Assembly (NCBI GenBank): GCA_030374805.1
Contig: JARGSG010000011.1
Span: 248,001 to 312,000 of the forward strand
Length of the DNA stretch: 64,000 bases
Reading direction: 5' to 3'
From: Gracilaria gracilis
Lineage: Eukaryota; Rhodophyta; Florideophyceae; Gracilariales; Gracilariaceae
The notes beneath the pieces were generated by a model, which saw nothing but the letters and a program-made list of their open reading frames with translations, made no database searches and had not been told where the DNA came from. Shown here piece after piece: positions 24,001-33,852 of the stretch; position 1 is the first letter of the stretch; the number at the start of each line of letters is the position of its first letter. Both the position numbers and the translations under genes were made by a program.

Positions 24001-25698
24001 TCGTATGTCGTCTTTGGCTCTCTCAACCGGTGGAATCTCCCGTAAGAGCGTGTTGAAGGGACCGCTTGACGACCGCCGTCGGCCTCGCTTCCTGTATGCC
24101 CGTTTCGATTTTGCCACAGGCGCACTGACATTGTCAATATCCATGGTAACCAATGTCGCGAGAAACTCACCAGCGGCGCGACGAATCTCAGTATGGTTGT
24201 CCCCAAGAGCAATGGCACATATGGACTCACAGTGAGAAGGCCGCAAAAGCTTATTGTTGTTATTATGCGGTAGGAGAAAGTTGAGCAAGCGAATCGCAGT
24301 AATGGCCACTAAGTCGTCTTTATCCCATGCCATTTCAAGAATGCGGTCTGAGAAACGTTGCAGAAATGTTTCAAAGCTTGCAAAGTAATCCTTTTTCTTA
24401 AGCATCTTGTGAAGAACATCAAGACAGGTTTTCCGCACACTTGCATCCTTGTCCGAAAGAAGCCACCCAATGTATTTGTTATGAGTGTCATCCAGAAACT
24501 GTTCAGGAAACAAGATAATCCACCCACCAAGCGCAGATATTGACATTGAGCGCACGTCTGCCGAAATATCCCGATAGCGACAAATGAACATTGTTCTGTA
24601 GACCCTGTCCGATAGTTCCGTTAGTTCGCCGTTTTTCGCGGTTAGCTCATCCAGCTTGTTCGACAACTCCTTGCCCTTGGTCGACAACTCCTTCTTCCTG
24701 CCTTTCGAAGAAGCAGCGCGACCTTTTGAGCTATTCGTATTTGGATCACGAACATTAATGCCACTTCGCCGCTTCTCTGTGTTGAACTGGCGTTGTATAC
24801 TGACAAGGTGCTTTCGCAGTTGTGTATTCACCTCAATAAAGCCATCAACAAGGCGATAAGCCGCAAAGCAAGCAGAAACTCTCAATGCCCTTATCAGCGA
24901 TGTGGACATGGCATCCAACCACGGTATCAGCGTATCAAAACAGTCGGTACGGTACAAGACAACTTCAGAAGCCTCTGCCGCTATACGTCGCCAAAAATCT
25001 TCGTAAGCGCGACGTACCCTACGTGACGCAGTGTCCTTCGCAAGAACAACAACGCGTTCCGGCGCATCAACGGCCATTTTCTGGCACATTTCCTTGATGC
25101 TTTCTTGCGGATCATTAGAAATGATCATCTCGGGTGTGACGAGCTGCTCGTGTGCGAACGGGATGGGTCGCGCGGCGCAGATGACTAGCGAGACGAGCGC
25201 TGCCATGGCTTCTGGGCCGTTGATAGATACGTGATTCATCCAGGCGCTGACAAGACCTGGTGCTCTTGCGGGTCTGTGAAGAATTTTCTCGAAGAGAGTA
25301 GACGAGGTTTGTGAGGCGGTGTCGTCGTGGTCATGGTCGACGTGCTCGTCTTCATCGTGGCGCGTAGCGGCTTGAGCTGGGGTTTGTGAAGGGGCTCTGG
25401 TTTCGGTTTGAGGGACTTCGGCGGGGGGGTCGGGCTCACTTGTGGCGGGATTGCGCTCAGGGTTTGAAGGATGGGAGTCGTGATTGTCATCAGGTTGAGG
25501 GTTGACATGCTCTACGGCAGAGTGGTCATCGCCGCCTTCCGCAGGACGCTGCGCATCAGCCGGGAGGTCGGCAGAAGGGCCGCCGCCGCCAGGCATGTCA
25601 GTATCGTCATCGAACATATGTTGGGGCGAGGCCGGAGGCAGCTGGTCGTTTGGTTGCTCGTCGCCGGAGGGCGAGCCGGCTCCGTCGTCAGTCGGCAT
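21097..25698 (-). CDS. SCC3: Cohesin subunit SA/SCC3 (STAG family)
   Basis: SCC3 binds the kleisin SCC1 and DNA in the cohesin ring that holds sister chromatids together. The 1,533-residue protein starts at ATG 25698 (MPTDDGAG); the frame is open further upstream but only with a TTG. It begins with a disordered acidic/Pro-rich tail of about 130 residues. The STAG region follows (FWRRIAAEASEVVLYRTD, TEKRRSG), then the stromalin conservative domain, recognisable as MFICRYRDISADVRSMSISALGGWI and KYIGWLLSDKDASVRKTCLDVLHKML. A long HEAT-repeat region leads into a disordered, highly charged tail from about residue 1230, with Arg/Ser-rich patches. The tails are longer than in yeast. There is no intron. 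It is convergent with the Pol5-like gene. Family assignment is secure. Confidence 0.92.
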   Translation of the reverse strand: MPTDDGAGSPSGDEQPNDQLPPASPQHMFDDDTDMPGGGGPSADLPADAQRPAEGGDDHSAVEHVNPQPDDNHDSHPSNPERNPATSEPDPPAEVPQTETRAPSQTPAQAATRHDEDEHVDHDHDDTASQTSSTLFEKILHRPARAPGLVSAWMNHVSINGPEAMAALVSLVICAARPIPFAHEQLVTPEMIISNDPQESIKEMCQKMAVDAPERVVVLAKDTASRRVRRAYEDFWRRIAAEASEVVLYRTDCFDTLIPWLDAMSTSLIRALRVSACFAAYRLVDGFIEVNTQLRKHLVSIQRQFNTEKRRSGINVRDPNTNSSKGRAASSKGRKKELSTKGKELSNKLDELTAKNGELTELSDRVYRTMFICRYRDISADVRSMSISALGGWIILFPEQFLDDTHNKYIGWLLSDKDASVRKTCLDVLHKMLKKKDYFASFETFLQRFSDRILEMAWDKDDLVAITAIRLLNFLLPHNNNNKLLRPSHCESICAIALGDNHTEIRRAAGEFLATLVTMDIDNVSAPVAKSKRAYRKRGRRRSSSGPFNTLLREIPPVERAKDDIRELLYAIARKEDEPVDEALTVDAVWDHLPALRCWQAFEELLLENPESSSANEDEEALSGAEKGVLCRILLASAAEAGGNGDSNRAKIVEKGEYAEPETPSVLLSKQFLPRLPRLLSQFQSDPSAVRALIQLPRHFTMSTFEQQGQDSYFSTLLERVIGVLLKHTGSAEVTAACAETLRYFLSDQNPLKKTACTSLQLCCQRATKDLALQVRAGLSTAEPDNIAALMSQVRVLSELVDSDISTFEAVKEVLLFQENNLGSSEVDTTVTFDAIRVVCAFAVWSLSRIKSRMASTGSSETLLEDTLNLEEMKEYRKHGADVVGILQSICGKGSMPIPVRLLSARCLLIILTLCRGMEKNAMMMIIRGRSDPGNSMAAPDMDILSLKDSIQGLVEVIRSIVFTLVESELEQHKSRTPRRSRDASIPNESDRKDFFACLVQASLQSVLSRSISHLPLFGILLKGEREERGSEANEYTSSRVCRDYLQQRQIRRTSLMRDIIRALGEVTGLKCSKEEHQNLIRELAECCVSFRYRRDLKTKASAELLQALMDHCSSSTTEPNFVDNLQLLSSASFSVVACISQEDGQKAMEQISAIDELLVKYKDAVNEDLMNSFEICRSSIKAVADGETPDVPSFSKLTDRPTSNRRVHSRRRRRRLQSPKAHTPPPEPINIRKSSRVRKKVDYARMEIYESDENNEDEEPGSEVGEDEVGPSEPTVAEVARDMMEYQNSPVAVRKRASREVPSADLSPTKRRKRNPEATTENGAVSPVERNEGRNQSSSNHNNSGATRQVSSEEGIGQKDESQYDEEVNAETSEPSKSHTENVGGCDDVEESANQTGKSKESQRQQLRGASANRKSERETTLGGKQNGRHSRRRAKSGTSNGSLEGAPGSPKGDNREAVKERKASQTKTRKTRSSRRISNQQSSAKSDSPANPDETPLQGKENLQSTLEEGNGKSTSKPEEGVVRRRQQRRW

Positions 25699-28600
25699 GG
25701 AGTAAGTAAGAGCTGCAGCGACAGTGGCGTAGGCGAAGCACGCAGGCCGCGAACACACTCGCACACGCTCACGGCACGAGCAGAGCGGAAGAGTGGCACG
25801 AGCAGAAACTGCGAGCGCCAGGTGAAAAGAAAGGTGGGCGACGTTGTTTCCCGCGTTTGAGCCGTTTCCACAGCAACGGCAGCGTGCCCTTCCGCGCCAA
25901 AAAACCGCTACTGTATCCCCATCGTACACAGTATCTAGCTCTATCCTTGGATGGATAGATATCTTCTCCCTCGTGTTGGGCAAACTGTGCAGGCGCTGTG
26001 GCTTTCCCCCCGAAATACAGCCATTTCGCCATTTTCAAATGGCAGACTCTTTTTTTTTCCAAGTCCACTGTAATGATCTGTCTACCCCGCCACCGCCCCT
26101 GCCTGCCACGCATCACAGCTCGCTCACCCCGGGTGAAAGCGCTCAATATGTGTAAACTTTACAGTACCCTTGTATCTAGCTCAAGCATGACGACTTCTGA
26201 TGACACCATGGCAGCTATCGTTTGTTGAAGCTGCTCTGCGATACGCGCTACCTTCATTCTTCGCAGTCTTCTTCCAGTCTGACTGGTATGTAGTGGCCTG
26301 CCTTGAGATTGCGATAATGACACAATCTATACCTTTTCTCACGACTACGACAGTTTCTGTCGTTTTGTTTCTCATGGAGATAAGATATCAGAGAGTCATT
26401 ACTTCTTCGTACCTTGTCCGGCATCTGATGGCTCAAGTCCACACTGCATCATCAATTCTAGTGCATCTACGGTACTGTACTTATCTCAATTAAGAAGCAA
26501 TGCTTGATGTGCCTTGCCCTCAAATCCAAGTCTCTTGCTAAGTCTTTTGCTCGGACCAAGATTGAATTAATCAAATCATTCCGTCTCAATTTCCAACGAA
26601 GAGCGACGGCTATATAAGCACTCTTCACCGCATGGAATGCTGTTCATCACTTCTCACACATGCACGCCCAGATTGACATCTGCAAAGAAAGTTCGTTCAT
26701 AGTCTGGCAGTTTCTTCTGCCCTTTGTCTTGACTTTTTTCTCATCAGCATTTAATGACTACAAACTCTTTCTCAACATCTCGCTCCGTTTGCTCCACTAT
26801 TTCCTTAACAACCTGTACAGGTACACCATCCTAGAAAGAGAGAGTGCAAAGCTCTCCAGAAACCGACCACAGCGATCGCGTTCATGTCAAGCCCTCTGTC
26901 CGCCATGCCATGCGCCCTGCTAATCCATCAGGCCTCATTCATTTCATGTTTCCAAGAGTGTAGCAATGCCATCACCGAGGCTTTCTTCGCTTTTCACTCG
27001 TTCCGGAAGCACTTCGAATGAATCATCAAGCGCACATCACATTAGAAGAACGTAGCAGAACTATGCCTTCGCTTTCATCTTTGTTAGGAGACGTTGCAGA
27101 TGTGCTTGTTATGACCGTGTTGGGATATGGCATCGACTGAGAGAGATCACTAACGCCTGCATTTTGAACTGCTTAACAACGCGTCCATCACGTCCAGCAG
27201 TTGTCAATTGACGGGAAAACGATCAGAATCAGATTCACTGCGGTCAGGACCAGGCCGAGAGATGTGGCAGAAGTGTGGTTTATGTACAGTTCGACCAAGA
27301 CCGGAGAGGGCACAAACGGCTGAGACTCTATGTAGGACGATCTTATTGTCTCTGCGACGAACCTCCCGGATCAATGAAAAGCTTGATTCAGGTCACCGTA
27401 CATCTTTGGGGCGCATTCTACTAAATCGAGGTTCGAGGTTCTTCTTTTGAAAGGTCATGGTTTTTGTCAGTTGGCTCTGTAAGTGTTTTACCTCAGCTTT
27501 CTTGGTGTCCCAATGTGCGGCCTGCTGACAAAATGTTCGTCATTGTGATCACGGAACAGCTTTGATATCTTGATGCCTTCAAGCCTTTTCGAGGCTGAAC
27601 GGTTCTGAAATTGAAACGATGTACAGTCAAGTCTAATTAAGATACGTTTATTGAAGGAGAGTGGCACTGAGTGGAATGGGAAAACGAGGCTATGGAATTG
27701 AAGTGGCTTTTCGATGTGTAAACCAAGATGAGTAACACCGTCGAAACCGCTGACTCTCTGAAGACCTGTGCCAAGTGGCAGAATGGCCTGAGAATGAAAG
27801 TTGAGAGGTTTGAACTTGAGTCATGCACAATTGGTTTTGGGCACGGCCGCTGGCGGTGGACCCATGCCAGTGAGAAGTGAGAAGACTGGTGAAATGCGCA
27901 TAAAAGTAACCCTCGGTACATGTGCAGACAATTGATTTGTAAAGACAGTCTAAGTTTGTATGCATGTTCTCAGCAGTTTGATGTACAATCGTTCAAGCGT
28001 TCACTGAGACACGGTTTAAACCATACAGAGAAAGCGTTTTCAATAGTTTGCACTCGCCACCTGCACTGGCTGTACGGGTTACAGTAAGGTTACTTGAATT
28101 GCTCAAATTGCATCATGACAACATCAAGTTACACAAAAGTCTGGTCTGTTCGCAATATTTTCTTCCGGAAAGGTTTGTGAGAGCAGTGGCGAAAATAGAA
28201 CTAGTAAAGCTCGTCCAAGTGATGAGATAGAAGTGTGTTTTGAGGTGAGAGCGGCACCCTGTGACGTTGGCGCAAATTGGTGGTAGAGCGTGACACGATA
28301 AAGGTTTGCTCCCTCACGATGGCGGCAAAGAATGATTTGCTGAAGGCGATCATAACTTACATAGAATTCAAAGCATCAATACAGTATGACGACCGCCGTG
28401 ATGATGTTGATGATTGGTATTCTGGTTTTAGGTTGCAATCAATTGAAGGTTGGAGCAATGCATGGGATAGTGTAACCTTACACACAAGACTTGTGATGCA
28501 AAGGTCACAGTTGGCGTGAAAAAACGACAAAGAGACCGTAGCTTTATTGTTGGGAGATACTGTATCTGTCATTGAAGTTGAGGGTGGTCAGTCTCCATAT

Positions 28601-29430
28601 GTACAGTGCTGTATGGACGTCTGCACGGATCAGCTTGTACAGTCACGTGATGATGGTACTTGTAGTGTAAAGTTAATAACCTTATGACACAAGTTTTTGA
28701 CAAGTTTTTGGTGTCGGCTGGGAAAAGGTAACCTTACGAAGGCACACAACGAAAATGGTATCTGAGGCCCTTCGAGGTTGCAATGACGGCGGCGTCAAAG
28801 GGCGTTGTGGACCAACGAACGACATGGAAGTTGTGGCGAGTGCCACAAGCCAAACTAAACAAGGGATCTACGAGTGATCAGCATTTTCATGGGGCTTGGT
28901 GGAAGCTGCTTACAGGCGGCGAGCAAAGCGAGCAACGCGGAAGGCGGCTCGTTTGGGAGGGGTATGACCAAGAGAAACAACTGTGTACCGCCGTCACCAT
29001 GATGATGATGATGATGAAGAAGACGACGTCGACGTAGTGATGGCGGCGCGACGGCTTGTAACCTTGGGGCGTTTACGGTGCAAAGGAAGAACGAACAACG
29101 AACGAACTATACATACAACAACAACTTTACACACGGGGGGCGCGGCACACGTTTCTTGATCAGCTAAGATAAATAAACAAAAACAAGAAGAAAACACAGC
29201 CAATGGAGAGCACGCGGGCGCACGCGCCGCGCACGCGCCAATGCGCCACGGCGGTCGCGCAATGGTCCACCGTCACCGTCACCACCACCGCCACCGCCAC
29301 CGTCACCGTCACCGCCACCGCCACCGCCACCGCCACCGTCACCGCCATCGCCACTCGCCGTCCACCAGCGTTGAACAACAACGAGAGAAAGCATCAACTG
29401 TTCGTTCTATCTACACCCGTCTCTCGCCGT
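25699..29430. other. 3.7 kb gene-poor stretch
   Basis: This is the longest stretch without a recognisable gene. No frame longer than about 100 codons carries a domain. TATATAAG at 26611-26618 is a good TATA element; 49 bp further, ATG 26660 opens an 87-codon frame with hydrophobic character and several splice-acceptor-like strings (TTTTTTCTCATCAG at about 26738-26751). This could be a small or non-coding transcription unit, but I cannot support a product. Near the end, a CACCGC/CACCGT hexanucleotide run begins the GC-rich island. No tRNA, snRNA or retroelement end was recognised. Confidence 0.35.
29268..29352. repeat. CACCGC/CACCGT hexanucleotide repeat
   Basis: About 14 near-perfect copies of a 6-bp unit (CACCGC or CACCGT) lie just beyond the 3' end of the minus-strand gene at 29431. 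It marks the left edge of the GC-rich island. It reads as Arg-His, Thr-Ala or Gly-Asp runs in different frames, none of which looks like a gene. Confidence 0.9.
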
Positions 29431-30378
29431 TCAGCGCTGCTCCTTCTCCATCATATGCTGCAGCAACAGCTTCAAAACGCTCTTATAACCCTCGCGAGTA
29501 AAATCTTTCTTGAGCCGACTCACGCTGGACTCCCTCGAACTGGAGTTCACCTTCAAGTTGAGATTCGGCGAGCTCAGTTCCTTCAACATATTTCTCAGCT
29601 GCAATTTCTTCTCTTGCACCATAAACGTCACCGCCTGCTCAATCTTCTCGACCATGTCCTCAATGCTCGACTCTCGCATCAATTCGGGAATGTCCCGAGC
29701 CGACATGGGCGCCTCCGGCTGCATGCAGCGGACAAGCTGCGACTTGCGATCCTTCAGCCACTTCTCATCCATGTTCTTCTTCTGCGCCTCGGACAATTGC
29801 GCAGGCGGCGCAAAAAACTGACCGCGCGCGTCCACCGGATGCGGAGTGCCCGGTAGAATGGGCACAGCGCCTCTGCGCGAGCCGTCGGCGAAAAGCTCGC
29901 CGGCCGTGGCCAGCGGCGGCGGCGCCAGCGGCGCGGGCGCGCGCTCGAGCGAGCCGGGCACCGAGCCGAGCACCGAGCTGGGGGCGGTGAACGGCGACGT
30001 GTCAAACGGCTGTGACACGCCCGTCATAGCCGTGACCACGGTGTGCGGGGCGGCAGCGGCAGCAGCAGCGGCTTCGAAATGGGAGTGAGAAGCATCGGTG
30101 CGCACGGCGCGCACCGGAGATGAGGGCGGTTCCATACTAGCCAGCCACTCCAAAAAGGCCCACTCGAAGTCGACAGGTTGGTCGATGGGCTCGGGCTGGG
30201 CGAGGGTGGTTCCGGGCGCGGGCTGCGCTGTCTCTCGGTTGAGTGGGAGGTTGAAGGAGGGAATGGGGTCGATATCGCTCTTGGGCGGGATGGGCACGGA
30301 CATGGATTGACGCGCGACATGCGATTCGGAATCGTCGAGCGCGCTGTGGGCGCTTGGAAAAGGACGTGACGGGTGCAT
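29431..30378 (-). CDS. Unidentified 315-residue Ala/Pro-rich protein with helical C-terminus
   Basis: The first ATG of the frame is at 30378 (MHPSRPFPSAHS); a GTG lies further upstream. The N-terminal two thirds are low-complexity Pro/Ser/Ala-rich, including a run of eight alanines and an aromatic patch DFEWAFLEWLASMEP (about residues 70-84). The last 110 residues are different: charged and predicted helical (MVEKIEQAVTFMVQEKKLQL), ending in KLLLQHMMEKEQR. The helical part looks conserved in style, but I do not recognise a family. A disordered regulator with a small interaction domain would fit; that is only a guess. It is divergent from the TDP2 gene across a GC-repeat-rich 0.95-1.1 kb. Coding status is supported by length, a sensible ATG and non-random composition. 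Confidence 0.6.
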   Translation of the reverse strand: MHPSRPFPSAHSALDDSESHVARQSMSVPIPPKSDIDPIPSFNLPLNRETAQPAPGTTLAQPEPIDQPVDFEWAFLEWLASMEPPSSPVRAVRTDASHSHFEAAAAAAAAPHTVVTAMTGVSQPFDTSPFTAPSSVLGSVPGSLERAPAPLAPPPLATAGELFADGSRRGAVPILPGTPHPVDARGQFFAPPAQLSEAQKKNMDEKWLKDRKSQLVRCMQPEAPMSARDIPELMRESSIEDMVEKIEQAVTFMVQEKKLQLRNMLKELSSPNLNLKVNSSSRESSVSRLKKDFTREGYKSVLKLLLQHMMEKEQR

Positions 30379-31325
30379 GGTGCTGGGGCGCGGAAGAGCG
30401 GGCGATGGACGGCGACGAGGCGGCGGGGGGGTGAGGGCGGCGGAGGAGAAACGAACGAACGAACGAGAAAGCGACGGGAGAGAGGGCGGCGAGAGGAGGA
30501 GCACAGCTTTGTACAGACTGTACCGTATATGAGCAATGCTGAAAGGTATCGAGCACGGTTGCGATGGGAAGACCGAGCGGGGACGGAGCGGGCAGGGTGC
30601 GGCGACGCCGCCGCCGCCTTAAACAGCAGTGGGCGCGACTTGGATGCGCCAGAGCGCGCGTCGTCTGCGGAGCCTGCTGCTGTGTGAAGGCGGCGCCAAT
30701 CGCCCGAAAAAAAACGCGCTGCGCGCTGATTGGAGCGCGCCTCGTATTCGTGCAACGCGAAGTGGCGCACCAAAATGCGCCGCGCACACAATCACTTGCC
30801 TTGTTGTTCGCGCGCGCCCTCCGCGACCGCGCCGCGCCGCGCCGCAGATAACTTCGTCGCGCCGCCCGCGGGCGCCCGCCGCCCGCGCGCGCGCGCCCGC
30901 CGCCCGCGCGCGCCCGCCGCCCGCGCGCGCCCGCCGCCCGCGCGCGCCCGCCGCCCGCGCGCGCCCCGCCGCCCGCGGCCACGTGCTTCCGGCGGGCGGT
31001 GCGTACGCGGCGGCGACGTGCAAGCGGCGTGCAGCGGCACGTCGCTCGCAGCGCGCCGCTGGCAGGGATTGGAGCGCGCTGCTCCACAGCGCGTGAGCAG
31101 ATAAATGCACTCCCCCGCGACGACACTCGGCGGTGCACTTGTTCCCCCGACACGTGTGCGCGCAGACAGTCGCTGCGCGACGCAAGCGGCTGACGTGACG
31201 CATGCGCGTGGCGCCTTGCAAAAAGGCACACGCGTTCCGCCACGTGGCACGCGCGCCACCGGGTGCGGATCAAGACCGCGTTCACAAATCGGGTTGCCAC
31301 GCGCAGCCGCCGCGCCACGCGCCGC
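30379..31325. other. GC-rich divergent intergenic region
   Basis: About 950 bp between two divergent starts, extremely GC-rich, so all six frames are open over long distances (up to 600 codons on the minus strand). Those frames are Arg/Ala-rich shadows of composition. It contains a 17-bp tandem repeat (separate entry). CACGTG occurs at 30980 and similar CACGTGG strings recur at 31242-31248, possible E-box/G-box-like elements. Confidence 0.4.
30870..30978. repeat. 17-bp GC-only tandem repeat
   Basis: Five to six copies of a unit reading CGCCCGCCGCCCGCGCG. It is pure C/G with C-runs on one strand and alternating GC tracts, so G-quadruplex/i-motif or Z-DNA formation is plausible. It sits in the presumed bidirectional promoter region between the unknown 315-residue gene and TDP2. 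Confidence 0.9.
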
Positions 31326-31481
31326 ATGAGCGCGCGTCGCCACACCTTCATCAGCGCGCCCGCCGTGCGCCGCCGCCCGCGCCGTTCGCCGCCGCCGCCC
31401 GCCGCTGCCCGCCGTCGCCGCTGCCCGCCGTCGCCGCCGTCGCCGCCGTCGCCGCCGTCGCCGCCGCCGCCGCCAGCCGTC

Positions 31482-32411
31482 ATGAGCGCGCAACCGCAAC
31501 AGGTGCGCGTGCTGCAATGGAACATCGACATGGACACGCAGCCCGTCGTGCCGCGCGTACACGCGCTGCTGCGTGAGGTTCGCGCCCTCAAGCCGGACGT
31601 CATCATGCTGCAGGAGGTCACGCCGCTGTCGTACCGCGTCCTATCCAAGTATCTGTGGGACGCCGAGCAGCCGCCGCACCAAGCGCCGTCGCCGTCGCCG
31701 TCGCCGTCGTCGTCGCCGTCGTCGTCGCCGTCGTCGTCGTCGTCGCCCGGCGGCGCGCCGTACCACCTGCACATCGATCCCAGTTGGCCGGCGCAGCTGC
31801 CGTACTTTTGCGTGCTGCTCACGCGCAAGAAGCTGCTGTTCAACGCCGACACCGTGTGCAAGCGCTTCGACACCTCCAACATGTTCCGCGCGTACATCTC
31901 GGTCAGCGGCATAATAGCCAACGGCACCATGCTGTTCCTGGTCACCAGCCACCTGGAGTCGCTCAAGGAGGGCGCGCCCGAGCGCAAGCACCAGTTTGCG
32001 CAGCTGCTGCACCTCATGCGCCACCACGTGGACGAGGGCTACTGCGCCCTGTTCGCGGGCGACACCAACCTGCGCGAGGCGGAGGTGCCTGCCTCGCAGG
32101 TTGTCAAGTCGCCCACCAACGGGCTCATCGCCCAGAAGAAGCGCAAGTCAACCAAGGAAAAGTTCTCCGACGTGTGGGTCATGGCGGGCGCACACCAGCA
32201 GCACAAGTTCACGTGGGACATGCAGCACAACGACAACCTGCAATTTGACGACGCCAACTTCAAGCCCAAGGCGCGCTACGATCGCGCCTTTGTGCTGTCG
32301 CCGTCAAACAGCGAGCAGGTGTCGCAGTTCATGCTGGTGGGGCGAGAACGGCTCGAGTGCGGCAAGTTTATCAGCGACCACTGGGGCGTCTGCATGGACA
32401 TGCTTTACTAG
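31482..32411 (+). CDS. TDP2: Tyrosyl-DNA phosphodiesterase 2-like (TDP2) endonuclease/exonuclease/phosphatase family enzyme
   Basis: TDP2 removes topoisomerase II tyrosine adducts from 5' DNA ends. The 309 residues from ATG 31482 contain the four family signatures in order: LQWNID, MLQEVTP, AGDTNLRE and SDHWG, with a SHLES segment between the second and third. These are the Mg-dependent phosphodiesterase residues (Asn, Glu, Asp/Asn, His). A Ser/Pro run of about 20 residues, encoded by a CGTCGC repeat at 31687-31746, is inserted after the LQEV motif. An in-frame ATG at 31326 would add 52 mostly Arg/Pro residues, possibly an organelle leader or 5'UTR; the shorter start is preferred because the upstream part is simple repeat. 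The gene ends 44 bp from the tail-to-tail dehydrogenase gene. High confidence for the fold, good for TDP2. Confidence 0.88.
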   Translation: MSAQPQQVRVLQWNIDMDTQPVVPRVHALLREVRALKPDVIMLQEVTPLSYRVLSKYLWDAEQPPHQAPSPSPSPSSSPSSSPSSSSSPGGAPYHLHIDPSWPAQLPYFCVLLTRKKLLFNADTVCKRFDTSNMFRAYISVSGIIANGTMLFLVTSHLESLKEGAPERKHQFAQLLHLMRHHVDEGYCALFAGDTNLREAEVPASQVVKSPTNGLIAQKKRKSTKEKFSDVWVMAGAHQQHKFTWDMQHNDNLQFDDANFKPKARYDRAFVLSPSNSEQVSQFMLVGRERLECGKFISDHWGVCMDMLY

Positions 32412-32455
32412 TGTACAGACTTGTATGTGTGTGTGTGGGTGTGTGTAACAAAATG

Positions 32456-33379
32456 TCACCACGCCGTAAATGATTGTTTGGTAGGTAGATGGCGACCATT
32501 CATCCTCTCCAGCGACTTGATGAGCGCCTGCGTGCCCAAGCGCTTATCGCCACAGGCCGTGAGCGATACATAAAGCTGCTGCGCAAGCGCCAGCCCCGGC
32601 AGACACACGCCCATCTGCTTGCACGACTCCAGCGCGATGCCCAGATCCTTCACAAAGTGCTCCACGTAAAAGCCGGGCTCCATGTCGCCCTTGAGTATTC
32701 TGGGCGCGTACGAGCGGACGGAAAACGAGCCCGCGCCGCCGTCCACAATGGCGGCCAGGAAATCCTCCAGATCGAGCCCCGCCGCGTGCGCGTACATCAG
32801 GCCCTCACACATGCCCAGCATGGAGGACGCAATGGCGATCTGGTTGGCCATCTTGCAGTGCTGCCCCGTACCCGCGCCAGCAAACACGGTAACGGTACTC
32901 GCAAAGCAGTGCAGCAATGGCTTGACACGTTCCACAGCAGGCGTGTCGCCGCCAACCATGATACTGAGCGTGCCCTTTTGCGCGCCGATATCGCCGCCGG
33001 TGACCGGCGCATCCACGACATATCTGCCCGAAACGCGCGCCAGCGCGGCCAGCTCGGCGGCCAGCGCCGGGTCGGAGGTGGTGAGATCGACGACGACGCC
33101 GCCCTTCTTGAGCGTGGACAGCACGCCGTCGTGGCCGGTGATGACCTGGCGCACGTCGGACGGGTAGCCCACCATGGTGAAGACGACGTCGGAGGCGGCG
33201 GCGACCTCGGCCGGGCTGTGCACGTACTTGGCGCCCAAGTCGATGAGCGGCTGCGCCTTGGACTTGGTGCGGTTGTACACGGTGAGCGCGTAGCCGGCGT
33301 TGACGACGTGCGACGCCATGTGGCAGCCCATGACGCCCGTGCCAATCCAGCCGACGGCGGTGGTTTGCGGCGTGGCCAT
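32456..33379 (-). CDS. 3-hydroxyisobutyrate dehydrogenase-like (beta-hydroxyacid dehydrogenase family)
   Basis: This NAD(P)-dependent enzyme of the 3-hydroxyacid dehydrogenase family oxidises 3-hydroxyisobutyrate, tartronate semialdehyde or related acids (valine breakdown or glyoxylate metabolism). The 307 residues from ATG 33379 match the family. Visible are the Rossmann motif GWIGTGVMG (residues 10-18), the substrate-binding DAPVTGGDIGAQKGTLSIMVGG (residues 123-144) and the catalytic lysine in GTGQHCKMANQ (Lys176). No clear targeting peptide lies at the ATG; the frame is open 105 codons upstream without another ATG. Within the family it could also be a GLYR-type succinic semialdehyde/glyoxylate reductase, and I cannot separate these. 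It is convergent with TDP2 and divergent from EDEM over 473 bp. Confidence 0.9.
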   Translation of the reverse strand: MATPQTTAVGWIGTGVMGCHMASHVVNAGYALTVYNRTKSKAQPLIDLGAKYVHSPAEVAAASDVVFTMVGYPSDVRQVITGHDGVLSTLKKGGVVVDLTTSDPALAAELAALARVSGRYVVDAPVTGGDIGAQKGTLSIMVGGDTPAVERVKPLLHCFASTVTVFAGAGTGQHCKMANQIAIASSMLGMCEGLMYAHAAGLDLEDFLAAIVDGGAGSFSVRSYAPRILKGDMEPGFYVEHFVKDLGIALESCKQMGVCLPGLALAQQLYVSLTACGDKRLGTQALIKSLERMNGRHLPTKQSFTAW

Positions 33380-33852
33380 GGTGCGGGAGACGGCGCGTGT
33401 TCGCGTGTTGCGGCGGGGCGTGCGCGGCTGCGAGGCGGCGACCGCGCGCGCTTTTATGCGCGGCGCGGCGGTAGCAGCATTTGCTCCCCGCACATGTTTG
33501 GCGCCGCTTGATCCATCAACCGGTGTGATCCCGCCGATATGGTCGTTTACCCAACCTCGCGAGCGTCCACGCGTGGCCCCGTGGCACGCGTGGCGTACGC
33601 ACGCCACGTGGCACTGCCTGAAATCGCTGGCGCGCATCCGATTTCCGTGCCGTGCGCGATTGCCTTGGCCGCGCGTCGATGCATATGATAACACGCCCCG
33701 TCGCGCAGATCGCCGCCGCGCCTTTAGATATCCAGATAGATCTGAGATAACTTTATCATCTTTGGCAAACGGAAACGCTTGTCATACCAGCGGTATCTGA
33801 CTTCAAACTGCCGCGCGCGCGCCATCTCACGCGTGGCTGCGGGCAAGCAGCG
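33380..33852. other. Divergent promoter region between dehydrogenase and EDEM genes
   Basis: 473 bp between two ATGs. A dip to AT-rich sequence at about 33720-33775, inside otherwise GC-rich DNA, lies roughly 90 bp upstream of the EDEM start and may hold its core promoter. No gene is visible. Confidence 0.4.

Noticed and set aside
30137..32017. A 626-codon open frame on the minus strand across the GC-rich island
   Set aside because: It is antisense to TDP2, crosses the promoter and the unknown 315-residue gene, and is dominated by Arg/Ala/Gly runs from GC repeats. It is an effect of composition, not a gene.
32489..33511. 340-codon plus-strand frame
   Set aside because: It lies entirely opposite the dehydrogenase gene, has no domain and an Arg/His/Gly-rich shadow composition.
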